From Bimastos eiseni (lineage: Eukaryota; Annelida; Clitellata; Crassiclitellata; Lumbricidae): 64,000 nucleotides of DNA. The stretch is taken from assembly GCA_959347315.1 (NCBI GenBank), contig OY365815.1, positions 19,364,639-19,428,638 on the forward strand. The letters run 5' to 3'. A model generated the notes under the pieces. That model was not told the origin of the DNA, searched no databases, and worked only from the letters and a program-made list of their open reading frames with translations. The position numbers were made by a program, and so were the translations under genes. Below, piece after piece: positions 34,301 to 43,090 of the stretch. The number at the start of each line of letters is the position of its first letter. Position 1 is the first letter of the stretch.

Positions 34301-37300
34301 GATTCAGGTGGTCAAGTAATGTTACTCAGAGAATATTTAGTTCGCCCGTTTGGCTTTGCCTTGGCGTGGGTTAGTTGATCGTCGTATTTATTGTCGTTTT
34401 TATTCAGCGTCCATTTGTCTCTCGTTGGGGGCAGAGGCTGTCTCAACCCCACCGTTTGTATAGCCGTCCAATTTCACGCATGACTCAATTCAATTATTTT
34501 CAGGTAGCCTGCTGTTCAATCCAATCCACGAATGGCTGATTTCCAGCTTCACTTGGCGCGTGGCATTCCGGGTGACGAGCGTGCTCATTCTGATAACGGG
34601 GACCATCTGTTGCTGGAACTTCTCGGCCAAGGAGACCCCGGACATGGAAAGGCTAACGAATGAGGATGACGACTCGATCGGCGGGCGAGACACCAGTTCC
34701 CTGGACGCCTTCGCAGACGAGGGCGAGGCATCTCACGTTCCGCGCAGATGCTGCACCTGGCAGGAGGTGCGAAAGCGTCCGGAGATCGTCCTATGGTATC
34801 TAGGCAACCTGCTCAGCTATCTCGGCTTCTACATGCCGTTTGTCAACTTGGTGAGGGTCGTCGTCGTTCAATCAAACATACATCACTGTAGCCTGTCTTA
34901 TTTTTACCCGTTGACAACAGATTGTTCTCCAAAGAAATCTATTTTGTTCCATCGAAATTATTTTAGTTCTGCAGAGCCGATCGTCAACAGACGGCGAGGC
35001 AAAATTTCGTTTCTAGTCAAGTCAGATGCCATTTTTAAAGTTCTAATTTCAGACCTTTTTCACACACAATTTTACTGTAAAATTAATTATTAATAGATAA
35101 ACTTTTATTAATATATCAACTAATAACAATTAAGTTATTTTTATTTGGTCAGCAGGCCGCATGTGTATTTGGAGTTCAAAAGAACATGATGGCTCAAAGC
35201 AACCATCTATCATTCCTATTTCTATTTCTTACGTTGACAGACAGGGATTGATTTCACTTAGCCATCCGCTACTTAATGCATCTCATCATGTCCTTTTGGT
35301 TCAATCTGCTTACCCTGGTCAGCTGAAAAGTCGTTCTTGCATGCTAATATGGATGTTTCTATGAGTTGCAATGCTGTTACCTGTCATGTCACGGATTATG
35401 ACTGCTGCGTATGATAGATTGACTGCTATGTCTGCCTATCGTCTCTCCCCGTCCGTCGTTTACCTCACTGTGTATGAAGCGCATGCTAATATTGCTGTCC
35501 TGGATGTCATTAGTATGACTGATGTGAAGGCGGTCGGTCATCTCTTGCCTCGCTCCCTCCCTTCCTTTCTCCCTGTCCAGCTCCTGGCAAAGCCAACTTG
35601 AGACTTCCTGTCAGATGACTGGATTTCGCCGCACCACGCGCAATCCGGTTGTAGAATACTTGTCCCACTAATAATCCGACGCACAGACGCTAATACACTG
35701 CAGCCTTACATGACTAGGGAGACTGGATCTAGATGAAAGGGTCATAACAGCACAGACATAACGGAGGATGACCACCTACGGTGTGCGTGTGTGTGCTTGT
35801 GTCGACGTCGGCTTTTCTATCATGTGCGCGTGTATAAGAATCCTATTGTTGCATAATGTCTTTTACAGTAGCTATTGTGATCCTGTTGTTGTGTTTTTAA
35901 AGCCTCTGTATAATTCTATTGATGACTAATAGCAGCGTGCGCTATTGCCTTCCAATATATCTGAAATGTCTCGTTTTTTAGGGGTACCGGAATCCTATTT
36001 GCGTCGTAAAATTTCTATTCATGCTAGCACTTCTGAGATATCTTCAACTGTCCAAAATAGAGACTAGAGCAGACATACACCTTAACTAATCTTTTGTAAT
36101 AACTTCTATATCGCCAATGTTATAGCGATCAATACATCAACTGATGGTAGCTATAAATTATAATCATCGTTCAAATCAAAGTCAAGTGATTATACGTCGA
36201 AAGAGCGAAGAAAGGAGTCCAAAAAACATGGCAACACCCTAAATGAATTCAGTAAAGATCAGTTTTAGTTGAGGCATGGATATCGGAACAAACTTAACAT
36301 CGTTTTTTCTAGAAGAGCGTCCCAGAGTCTAGGGTCAGCAACAGAAATGGAGCGCCTACTGAGAACTACGTTTCTTCGCGAAATAGAACTTAACTGAGAA
36401 AGTCGGTCGTAGGCTTCAGAAAGGACAATAATTCTGGTTTCTTGACTGCTTCCTCAGAGGAAGGGCATTTGTGATCTGTTTCTTTCCGTAGGCGTCGTAC
36501 ATGCAGAAGAAGGGAATCAAGACTTCATGGGCGTCGTTGGCTCTGACGATGCTCAGCCTGGCCGAATGCCTGACCTACATGATCGCGTCGTTCATGGGTG
36601 ACTATCTCAAAGACAGACTCGTTTATGTCAATGTCGTGTCATCTGGCGCCTTGGCAACGATCTGCATCGTCTGGCCACTGATCGACGTCACCTACGGACT
36701 CATTCTCGTCATCTCGCTAGGTCAGCGCTCTCTCGAGCGTCTTCCTCCTGCATCATCATTATCATCATCAGCAGCAGCAACAACTGCAGTATCAGCAGCC
36801 ACATCATCAGCATCGACATCAGCATTAGCGTCATCATGATAAATCATTACCACTACCACATTCCTCTTCGTTTTCGTCTCATTATTCTTAATCTACTCTG
36901 CCTTGCTCCTCCCTTGTTATCACCATGATCATCATCACCATCAGCATCACCACCATGTTTTTCTCAGTGCTTGTCTCATTTACCTCTGCAGGAGGCTGTC
37001 CAAATCCAAACCTTAATCAGGTCAGTTCCATGAGGTCAGTCCGTCAAAACTCTCTGTCTTGACGGACTGACCTCATGGCATTGACCTGATTACGGTTTGG
37101 ATTTGATGCGCCATTGATTGATGTACCCAGCATTAAATACGGGCGCAATAAAAGTGCTGATTAATAATAATAATAATTGTTATATTCCGTCTTGCTCCCG
37201 TGTTGCTTCACTTCTCTATTTTAATTTTCCATCATCCTCGCCAATATTATCGGACTGGTCAAACATAATCCAAGTATCTTTGAACTTTCCAAAAACATCA

Positions 37301-39607
37301 ATGATGAGCTCACTTATATCTCACTGTGTCGCATGCCATGATCTAAAAATCCAAAGTGTGATGTTGTTGGATCTATGCAGCAATGGGAGGATTTCTCGGG
37401 TTGAACATCGTCTACACTTACGCTGCGTCGGGAGAGGTCACTCAGCTGCCGATTGATATCGCTTGGTCCTTCACTAACCTCTGGTCAGGCATTGGAATTC
37501 TTGTCGGGCCTTTCTTTTCAGGTGAGTGACGACATCTTATAGCAACATAGGCTTTTGACGCCTTTAAGTTTTTTCATGTATTTCATGTCATTTCATATGA
37601 CGTCTGAAATCCGCTTTCTTTCGGTTTTCTTGTCAATGATTTCATTTCTGGCAGGTTATAGAGACGGCGATATTTGAGTGCTGGGTGTTGTAGATCTTTA
37701 ATGACATTAATATTATTCATGTTTATACATATATATATATATATATGCATATACACTTGCGCAATTATTATTCAGTTAGTCACTAGCCTTTATTCATTTT
37801 GGCCTGAAGATTCTTTTTTGACCGCATCTTTTTTTTAGACCACGGGTTGTCGACCCAATTATTTAACTATGATTTGAGCGTTTTTTTGGATTCTGTCTTT
37901 TGTTTCTGTTCCTCAAGACTTTCAGCTATAGTGGTACATCTGTTATCTGTTCTTGTGTCACCAATGCATTAATCACAGTCTAGAGGTCTAATTCTGTTTC
38001 TTTCTACACTCTAACGGTTAAACTTTGAACGGCTATTTTTTTATGCCGTCAAAATTCTTACAACCTTTTTATGCGTGAAGTCCGAAATATCATTTTTCAC
38101 GTAATACTGTCAACGATTATTGGAAGTATACCTCTGCTCTTCGTCTCATTGTTTCTACCGCCGTTCATCTTCCTCCTCTTTCTACTTCTCTTCTTCCTCC
38201 TGTGTCTACTTCTCTTCTTCCTCCTGTGTTTACTTCTCTTCTTCCTCCTCTGTCTACTTCTCTTCTTCCTCCTCTGTCTACTTCTCTTCTTCCTCCTCTG
38301 TCTACTTCTCTTCTTCCGCCTCTGTCTACTTCTCTTTTCTTGTCACAGCTCCTCGACTGTCATATAAACCTTTTGCTGTTCCATCTACTTTTCCATATTC
38401 ACCAATTGATTTCTCTGCTCCCCTCGTTCCATTTACATCATCTATCAGCGACTTCTTTAGAATTTCCTGTTTCCCGTGCTTCGCGGGAAACACGCTATAA
38501 CCTGCATATACTTGGGGCAGCAGAACGCAACGACAGCGGAATTGGCCGCAGAGCACAAGGTTCTATCGCTACATATACAGTTGTATACCTGGACGATCCA
38601 CACAAGTGAAGCACTTTCTAGCAAAAGAATCTTGCAGTGATTCTTTCCGTGACAAGAAGCCTATGGAATATATCTCGCATGTCCTCTGACTACATGTCGG
38701 ACAGTGCGTTCAAAAAGAAATCGAGCTATTGCAGCCGGATTCAAATTATATCAATTTTGAATGTCATCTTCATATCATCAATTTATATAAAATCATATTG
38801 CATCTTAGAATTTATCTGAAATGGCTCTCTCTAATTTGCGACTTAAAATCAACTTCATCTGCCTCAAAAAGTTCTGAAAATCGCGCAATAATCCCCACCC
38901 CTGTGTAGAGATCGCTTTCATTGGCGCTCATCACAGACACGCAATCGATCGTCAGTAAATGTCTTTGTAATTTTTTTTAGGTTCCTGTTTGCTATCTCAA
39001 TGCAATTAATTTTAGTTCAATATTTGTTTAAAGAGAAGACAAGGCTGTCACAAACTTAGTTTATAATTACATTCATGCAGTACAACTATATATATATATT
39101 ATATATATATTATATATATATATCCACCATCTGACTGTATGTGTTTTAAGAATAAATTATTCTGCAACGATTATTATTGATCTATGATCAGGCGCAGTGT
39201 TCGATCTTCATGATTCCTACACCGAAGTGTTCTTCGTCGTCGGCTGTGTCTACATCGTCGACACGGTCGTCTTCGCCGCCATTCCTCTTATCCAGAACAG
39301 ACGAGAATCACAGCAAAAGTCCTCATCCTCCTTCGACGATCTCAAAGGCGGAACTCGCTTCGAGACCTTTCGGATCAGTGCCAAGCGGTCCGTCTCCAAG
39401 TCGAGCCTGGCGAACGGAGAACCCGAAGCTGGAGTACTCAACGGAGGAGGAGGTGGAGCTGGAACCACAGGTGGAATAGCTACAGGAGTCGGAAGCGTCG
39501 TTAGCCCGTATGGTACCATAGCAAACTCCAGCAGGGAACCCGCTCCGGCCGTGACTGGCGCTGAAGCCTACAGCAACATGGCACGACATTCGGTACACGC
39601 TGATTAG
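18378..39607 (+). CDS. Monocarboxylate-transporter-like (SLC16/MFS) gene, six coding exons
   Basis: Exons 18378-18618, 33668-33979, 34504-34850, 36492-36720, 37381-37521 and 39192-39607 join in phase with GT/AG borders to give 561 residues, a normal MCT length. Family features seen: TM1 followed by YSFGMFIVELES (like YSFGVFFVELL); WIGTLSFCISLSTAPLS for TM2; GEYFNKEHKY...CGYPIG at TM5 (like YFxKRRxLAxGxxxxGxxxG); a long acidic loop between TM6 and TM7; and 12 hydrophobic segments with a cytoplasmic Ser/Gly-rich tail. The usual (D/E)GG(W/F)GW motif before TM1 is replaced by ADRKRWL and the KRR motif by KEH, so this is a divergent member. It is probably an orphan MCT whose substrate cannot be predicted. 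Expected role: plasma-membrane transport of a small carboxylate or related solute. The first coding intron is 15 kb. A partial second copy lies at 44.4-47 kb. Confidence 0.85.
18620..22245 (+). other. Intron 1 of the transporter, first part
   Basis: No exon recognised. Contents: a duplicated 24-bp segment AAATATTTTACATCTCGACAA at 19052 and 19083; GAGTGAATG-type repeats 19265-19520; (TC)n 19737-19804; TCATCG-rich 20030-20112; (AT)n near 20614-20637. TATATAGCG-type repeat ends occur at 20400-20410 and 20975-20988. Confidence 0.5.
22246..22427 (+). repeat. (TAA)n followed by a TATATAAGGCGCC...CAAGGGCGCCT tail
   Basis: TAA/GAT/AAC triplets to about 22373, then TGGCGATATATAAGGCGCC and CCACTGCAAGGGCGCCT. 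The same arrangement, (TAA)n then C-GCTACAAGGGCGCCT, occurs at 45576-45695, which indicates a dispersed element rather than a bare microsatellite. Confidence 0.6.
22428..23904. other. Intron 1, no recognised exon; purine-rich 22970-23150
   Basis: CTGT/CCGT repeats near 22735-22765. A GA-rich stretch at 22970-23150 opens a long minus-strand Ser/Leu/Pro frame that is an artefact. A GC-richer block at 23360-23645 is open on both strands but shows no family. Confidence 0.4.
23911..24205 (+). mobile_element. Possible short interspersed element with TTTATATAGCGCC motif
   Basis: (ATTC)n leads into TTTATATAGCGCCCC at 23938-23952 and about 250 bp of locally GC-rich sequence ending near CTGATTTTCAAG. 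The motif TTTATATAGCGCC recurs elsewhere in this window and is common in repeats of marine invertebrates. Family and exact ends are not determined. Confidence 0.35.
24206..26380. other. Intron 1, no recognised exon; (ATTC)n 26041-26086
   Basis: A + strand frame 25566-25788 without ATG and a 115-codon minus frame overlap here. Neither has a recognisable domain or clear splice support. The (ATTC)n run precedes TGTGTATAGCTACATCGCC, a weak match to the TATAGCGCC repeat ends. Confidence 0.4.
26381..26442 (+). repeat. Diverged copy of the 37.08-kb hairpin repeat
   Basis: TTGACCTGATCACGGATTTT...GCCACCGGTTGATG resembles 37081-37125 (TTGACCTGATTACGGTTTGG...GCGCCATTGATTGATG). This marks a dispersed repeat family. 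The hAT element is inserted at its edge. Confidence 0.5.
26443..27377. mobile_element. Non-autonomous hAT element with 8-bp target duplication
   Basis: The element is 26451-27369 (919 bp). The left end CAGTGGTTCTCAACC and right end GGTTGAGAACCACTG are perfect 15-bp inverted repeats, with further matches inside (GGCAC...). The flanks are CCATATAC (26443-26450) and CCATAGAC (27370-27377), an 8-bp target duplication with one mismatch, as expected for hAT transposition. The CAGTGGTTCTCAA terminus is widely known from animal hAT (Charlie-like) MITEs. The interior is AT-rich with no transposase; the 67-codon minus frame near the right end just starts in the terminal repeat. It must have been moved by a transposase supplied elsewhere. 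Confidence 0.9.
27378..28280. other. Intron 1, no recognised exon
   Basis: (TTAA)n at 27380-27398, immediately after the hAT target duplication. Nothing else recognised. Confidence 0.45.
28281..28482 (+). repeat. (GACT)n / (GACC)n tetranucleotide array
   Basis: CTGACTGACTGATTGACTGA variants with a CCGACCGACCGACCGG block at 28407-28427. Confidence 0.9.
28483..29399. other. Intron 1; CpG-rich block 28790-29340 without a recognised gene
   Basis: 28790-29340 is clearly richer in CpG than its surroundings, with CCGTCC/TCCGTC runs. An 89-codon minus frame (28790-29059) is unrecognised. It could be an internal promoter or enhancer; no decisive motif seen. Confidence 0.35.
29400..30200 (+). repeat. 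Polypurine tract about 750 bp (GGA/GAA then GAGA)
   Basis: The + strand is almost only A and G: GAGGAGGAAG and GAAGAAGAGG to about 29830, then GAGAGACAGAGAGAG blocks at 29865-30000 and 30080-30185. Two related GA blocks are preceded by CACAGGCATGACGAGAG and CACAAGCATGACGAGAG (29859 and 30074), so part of it is a tandem duplication. Long Ser/Leu/Phe frames on the minus strand and Lys/Arg/Glu frames on the plus strand are artefacts. Confidence 0.9.
30201..33014. other. Intron 1, no recognised exon; several simple repeats
   Basis: CCGTCCGTC-type repeats 30645-30860, (TCA)n 31340-31382, (AT)n 31710-31752. A CpG-rich block 32000-32430 is open for 96 codons on the + strand (32095-32385), rich in basic residues. 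No family is recognised and it may be non-coding. Confidence 0.4.
33015..33112 (-). mobile_element. tRNA-like SINE head (pol III A and B box)
   Basis: On the minus strand, CAGCCCGTCGGTAGAGTGCT (A-box-like, compare TAGCTCAGTTGGTAGAGC) at 33071-33092 is followed 41 bases later by GGTTACATCC (B-box-like, compare GGTTCGAATCC) at 33025-33034. Order and spacing fit a tRNA-derived SINE promoter. It does not fold as an intact tRNA by eye, so it is called a SINE relic rather than a tRNA gene. Confidence 0.4.
33113..33520. other. End of intron 1, no recognised feature
   Basis: AT-rich. AATTCGATCG just before the acceptor array is shared with the downstream copy (45558-45575), showing homology of the two introns here. 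Confidence 0.45.
33521..33683 (+). repeat. 42-bp tandem array of the exon-2 splice acceptor
   Basis: Four units, each with CTGGTTCTTTCAG then CTGGATAGGTACTCAGTCG or a close variant. The CAGs end at 33537, 33583, 33625 and 33667, giving spacings of 46, 42 and 42 bp. The last unit is the true exon-2 boundary by protein homology. The 42-bp spacing keeps the frame, so acceptors 2 and 3 would add 28 or 14 residues; acceptor 1 is out of frame because of 4 extra bases. Confidence 0.9.
33668..33979 (+). CDS. Transporter exon 2 (residues 81-185), TM2-TM5
   Basis: The last acceptor of the 42-bp array (TTTCAG at 33662-33667) gives phase 1 continuity with exon 1 and the expected NWIGTLSF start. Donor G|GTGAGC at 33980. 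It encodes TM2, TM3, TM4 and the start of TM5. Of about eight differences from the downstream copy that I can see, all but one are synonymous. Confidence 0.85.
33980..34503 (+). other. Transporter intron 2
   Basis: 524 bp, no repeats of note. The first about 190 bp are homologous to the corresponding intron of the downstream copy. Confidence 0.7.
34504..34850 (+). CDS. Transporter exon 3 (residues 185-300), TM5 end to TM7
   Basis: Acceptor ATTATTTTCAG ends at 34503; donor TTG|GTGAGG at 34851, phase 0. It covers the end of TM5, TM6 (LILITGTICCW), the acidic central loop with NEDDDSIGGRD and a CC pair, then TM7 (VLWYLGNLLSYLGFY). Only the second half survives in the downstream copy. Confidence 0.85.
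34851..36491 (+). other. Transporter intron 3
   Basis: The first 180 bp match the downstream copy (46841-47010). It contains a minus-strand LINE fragment at 36290-36380. Nothing else recognised. Confidence 0.6.
36290..36380 (-). pseudogene. LINE open-frame C-terminal fragment (RSISVADPRLWD)
   Basis: The minus strand reads RRSISVADPRLWDALLEK, matching the conserved R-S-F-S-V-A-G-P-R-L-W-N-x-L-P segment near the C-terminus of many animal LINE polyproteins. Only about 30 codons are recognisable. Confidence 0.5.
36492..36720 (+). CDS. Transporter exon 4 (residues 301-376)
   Basis: Acceptor TCTTTCCGTAG ends 36491; donor CTAG|GTCAGC at 36721, phase 1. It encodes TM8, TM9 and the beginning of TM10. 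No copy of this exon is seen in the downstream locus. Confidence 0.85.
36721..37380 (+). other. Transporter intron 4
   Basis: ATC/AGC-rich start (36750-36835) and CATCACCATCA near 36930. It contains the long hairpin at 37001-37105. Confidence 0.6.
37001..37105. repeat. Near-perfect 47-bp inverted repeat with 11-bp loop
   Basis: The left arm 37001-37047 and the complement of 37059-37105 differ at only three positions. Arm ends are CAAATCCAAACC and GGTTTGGATTTG. The core AGGTCAGTCCGTCAA meets its complement across the loop AACTCTCTGTC. A related single arm occurs at 26381. Transcribed as intron RNA it would form a 47-bp hairpin. Confidence 0.95.
37381..37521 (+). CDS. Transporter exon 5 (residues 377-423)
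   Basis: Acceptor ATCTATGCAG ends 37380; donor TCAG|GTGAGT at 37522, phase 1. Encodes GGFLGLNIVY and TM11 (LWSGIGILVGPFFSG), matching the family pattern GxxxxxGxPxxG near TM10-TM11. Confidence 0.85.
37522..39191 (+). other. Transporter intron 5
   Basis: (AT)n near 37727-37746 and 39087-39122 and the 24-bp minisatellite at 38167-38338. No additional exon recognised. Confidence 0.6.
38167..38338 (+). repeat. 24-bp minisatellite, about 7 copies
   Basis: Unit CTTCTTCCTCCTGTGTCTAC plus TTCT. Copies differ by CTGT/CTTT and one CCTCC to CGCC change. The pyrimidine-only strand gives repeated 8-residue frames that are artefacts. Confidence 0.9.
39192..39607 (+). CDS. Transporter exon 6 (residues 424-561), TM12 and tail
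   Basis: Acceptor CTATGATCAG ends 39191; stop TAG at 39605-39607. Begins AVFDLHDSYTEVFFV, the expected G-x-L/FD----Y--F pattern before TM12. It is followed by a tail of about 105 residues rich in Ser, Gly and charged residues with a GGGGGAG run. No PDZ-type C-terminus is obvious. Confidence 0.85.
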
Positions 39608-40859
39608 GACTGGCGTCGTCACTGCAATAATCTGTATAGCAGATGTATTATGATCATTGTAAAATTGTATACAGCGCCAGTGGTTAAATTTATCACCCAG
39701 AGGTTTAGGATCTTCACATATTTCAAAATTGACCTAAGTCAGGCTCTGTTACAGATAGAATCGTTATTTGCAATTCGGATAAGCTCATAAAATGTGTGAA
39801 ACAAGGCGCGTATGGTTGAATTTTGAGGGAAACATGCACCTAGGAAATTTTAGGTGGTAGACCTCATCTATTGGGTGACGGATCTCATGGTTGAGGTTTC
39901 GGATCTCAGGTCCGGCGGGATCCGGCTGAATTTGATCACTGAGCAGCGCATTTGCACTAGTTCGTGTACAGTCGCCGCTGCGTACACAGATCAATGTTAG
40001 TCTCCCGGTCTCAAATCGTTGGAGATATTGTAGAAAAAACGCTGGAAAATGACTAGACGGATGGCAACAGAGCTATAGTAAATGAGTCATGTGTAGTTGT
40101 GAACAAAAGCGCTAGCCATCTAGCCAGCTCACTAATTACTCCTACTGCAGGTGTAGTGGCGCTAAAAAAACGTAGCGGTCGGCATCGCGGATTGAAGCCT
40201 GGATACACGGGAGAAAAGCTCAATCACCTATGCTACCCGGTACATGATTATACTGTGACTGGAAAAAACCTTGGAGTAATTAAATTTAAATGGAAATTAG
40301 CTTGTCAGATGTGTCTTTAGGACCGCTGTGTAATTTCAAGTCAACATCATGTAGGCTCATTATATCTATTGTATTGTGCTTAGACATGTGTAAAGCGCCT
40401 TTAGTCGGGTGAACCGTTCAGAAGCGCTGCCAGTGCGAGAAGCAAGCAGGTTTTGAGTAAAGGGGAAGTATCGGAGACTGTTAGGTAAAATAATAGAGCG
40501 AGCGTATGGGGAAATTGGGTTCCAAGGGAGAACTAACTAAAGCCAAATATCGAGACTGAACCATAGCAGTTCTAGTAGGAGAAACCAAGATATCAAGTCT
40601 TTTGGACGAATGAAGTGGACGGTGGGATAAAACTGAATGAAGCTGAGAGGTACCACAGCTACGCGTATGTACTGAGCCCTCTGTTTCGACCACCTAACAA
40701 ACGCCAATGTGGTATAAGATCGCGGCACGCGGTTATGAACTGCCCAGAAAGGACAATACAAGCTAAATTCAACTAGAGTTCTGTGCTAGAATTATAACTG
40801 TCTGCCAAAGACAGATCGATGAACACTCTAACAAACTCCATATTGGTCTACTTTCTAGT
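39608..40859. other. Transporter 3' flank; no recognised gene
   Basis: The 3' UTR presumably begins here. I see no clear AATAAA within 300 bp of the stop. TTGTATACAGCGCCAGTGG at 39665 resembles the TATATAGCGCC repeat ends. 40400-40860 may be the continuation of the LINE fragment at 40860-41018 but cannot be read. Confidence 0.4.
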
Positions 40860-41018
40860 AAGCCACTATGCAGTATGACGTCTGGTATGCTATTAAATAA
40901 CAATATGCGAATTTCATCAATCAGATATTTCGGTGTAAGACCTCGCTGAGCCTTGGAGATTAGAATGTGAATTTTATTTTGTATGCGAGCCGGAGATTGA
41001 GCCAATGAAGTTCATCGA
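40860..41018 (-). pseudogene. LINE C-terminal fragment (LHWL..ARIQNKI..)
   Basis: The minus strand reads LDELHWL, then after a frameshift SPARIQNKIHILISKAQRGL and TPKYLIDEI. This matches the LHWLPVxxRIxFKIxxLTYKALxGxAPxYLxDLI block that follows the reverse transcriptase in many animal LINEs. Dead fragment. Confidence 0.65.
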
Positions 41019-42161
41019 GCATAAAGGTAGAGATTTCGGATATGCTTAATTAAGAGAGCATAGGGCAATCCACTGTTGTCTCACCTGTGGATTATGGCGT
41101 GGCGTTCAGTAATAAGAATGTAATAGGCTATTTAGATAGTGTTTAAGGCTGATATATTGACGGAGGAAATATGAAAACAGGAAATGTACATAGCGGAAGA
41201 CATACTTCTGTACTGGTTGTTTACAAAGTTAGGTGCTTCAATGCATAGATTTGTTCGCTCGTCTTTAGTCTTTCTGCTTGACTGTGTACATATATCGTGT
41301 GTAACGAAGCTAATTTCTCTTTCTTTCTATGGTCATTTGTTTTGTCTTGTTTTAGCTTTAAATTATTCTTGACACTACAATCCAATGTGATGTGGCGTGA
41401 TACTTAATATGACGAGGAGTTGTTTGAAGGAATACAATTCCAGATTAAGAATGTTCAGATAGCTGTTACACCTATTACCTATGCACATTAACAATACCCA
41501 TGCAATTACAAGCATCATGAACACTAAAAATTTTCAATTATAGGACCTTTCCCGGATCAAAAACAAAAGTAATAGGTCGGACTATTTTTAAAGTTGATGA
41601 CAATAGAATTCACTTTGATTTAAATATTTTAGAGCCCACTGAAATTTAAGTATAATTCAATTAATTAAACGCGAATCAAGTAAATCAAAGGTTCAAATAT
41701 TTACAAAGTCCAATTTCCAAGTCTGCATATTCCAATTTAGACACAATGGGCCAAATATTTGTCTAATGCTGACTTATATAAGCCTAAGATGGCATGTACT
41801 GGTCTACGGCCATTATTATTAGTAGCATCTTAATATGTTGGTCTAAATTATTATATAACTAGCTGGTAAGCGGTGAAAATCACAGTTTTGCGCTGCATAC
41901 TATTGAGATCAAACCTATTTACATACACCAGACTCAACAACAGCACCGGAAGCAGTAAGGTTTGCGCAAACGCGTGTGAATAAGTGAAACGTAGCATCAT
42001 GAGAGAATGACAGAAGAACAGATACACGCGACTTAGGTAATCATCATTGTTGATGAAAACTAACCACTATCACCATTAATGAACTAATTAGACTAATAAA
42101 ATCCGGGCGCAGTTCTAAGCAGGAAAAGAGGAGAAAACGGATATGAACATACTAGTTCATA
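41019..42161. other. No recognised gene
   Basis: AT-rich intergenic sequence. Nothing recognised. Confidence 0.45.
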
Positions 42162-42514
42162 TATACATACATACATACATACATGCATACATACATGCGT
42201 ACGTACAAGTACATTCATACATTCATTCATACATACATACTACGTACATACGTACATACATACATACATACATACATACATACATACATACATACATACA
42301 TACATACATACATACATACATACATACATACATACATACATACATACATACATACATACATACATACATACATACATACATACATACATACATACATACA
42401 TACATACATACATACATACATACATACATACATACATACATACATACATACATACATACATACATGCATACATACATGCATGCATACATACATATATACA
42501 TACATACATACATT
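42162..42514 (+). repeat. (TACA)n microsatellite, about 350 bp
   Basis: ATACATACATAC almost without interruption from about 42251 to 42464. Frames of HTYI and MYVC repeats on both strands are artefacts. Confidence 0.95.
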
Positions 42515-42533
42515 CGTATTGTCTGACCGCTAG

Positions 42534-42770
42534 CTCACTAAGCAAACGTTCCATAATTTTAAAACGATTGAGAATGGCAAGGCAGCTGATCGAAATCCAT
42601 TCGATGCGTTGAATTGGATGCTATATGACGAAAAATATAGAAAACAATGCGACATGAAAGATGAAGCAGCTTCACAGCTGCTGTTATATAACATTATTAG
42701 GGGTAGGGAGTGGACCAAACATTGGGATTTTATGCGTTATATAATATGTGAACGGCCCCTAAGACCTTAG
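42534..42770 (+). CDS. Unrecognised 78-codon open frame of a dispersed repeat
   Basis: It has no ATG start but is open from 42534 to TAG at 42768. It reads FHNFKTIENGKAADRNPFDA, then LNWMLYDEKYRKQCDMKDEA, then SQLLLYNII. A frameshifted relative at 52485-52640 keeps HNF, IENG, A-D-NP-DAL-WM. The shared amino-acid pattern in the + frame suggests both derive from a coding sequence, possibly a transposon protein or a processed gene. Family unknown. Confidence 0.35.
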   Translation, partial: LTKQTFHNFKTIENGKAADRNPFDALNWMLYDEKYRKQCDMKDEAASQLLLYNIIRGREWTKHWDFMRYIICERPLRP

Positions 42771-42789
42771 CAACGTTAAATCAGTCAAC

Positions 42790-43090
42790 AGGCGTGGGCT
42801 CATCGTCCGTAGTTGTCTGATACCTTTCAGACCTCGTCTCTACACACTCTCTGTTCAGCTTGGCTCAATTATTGAAGACTTGCTCAGCCCCATTCTTCAA
42901 TGTCAGCTGTCCATTCCCTATGCGGTCTTCCTCGTGTATTTGTTCCATCCATTATTCCAAAAAACCAGCGTTTGATTGATTGATTGACTAGCAAAACGTC
43001 GTTGCCACCATAAATGACCGCTAGCAAAATGATTCGCTCTTCTAGTTCTTCGTTACACAACAGCCATAACTGTAACTCAGCCCAGGTATG
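42790..43090 (-). pseudogene. LINE C-terminal fragment (GRPHREWTADIEEW)
   Basis: The minus strand encodes IKRWFFGIMDGTNTRGRPHR followed by EWTADIEEWG. It then continues past an in-frame stop with LNRECVETRSERYQ. The G-x-R-x-x-GRP-x-x-x-W-x-x-D-I-x-x-W pattern is the typical C-terminus of several LINE clades. Confidence 0.6.

Noticed and set aside
42143..42554. Long HTYI and MYVC frames on both strands
   Set aside because: Direct translation of the (TACA)n microsatellite.
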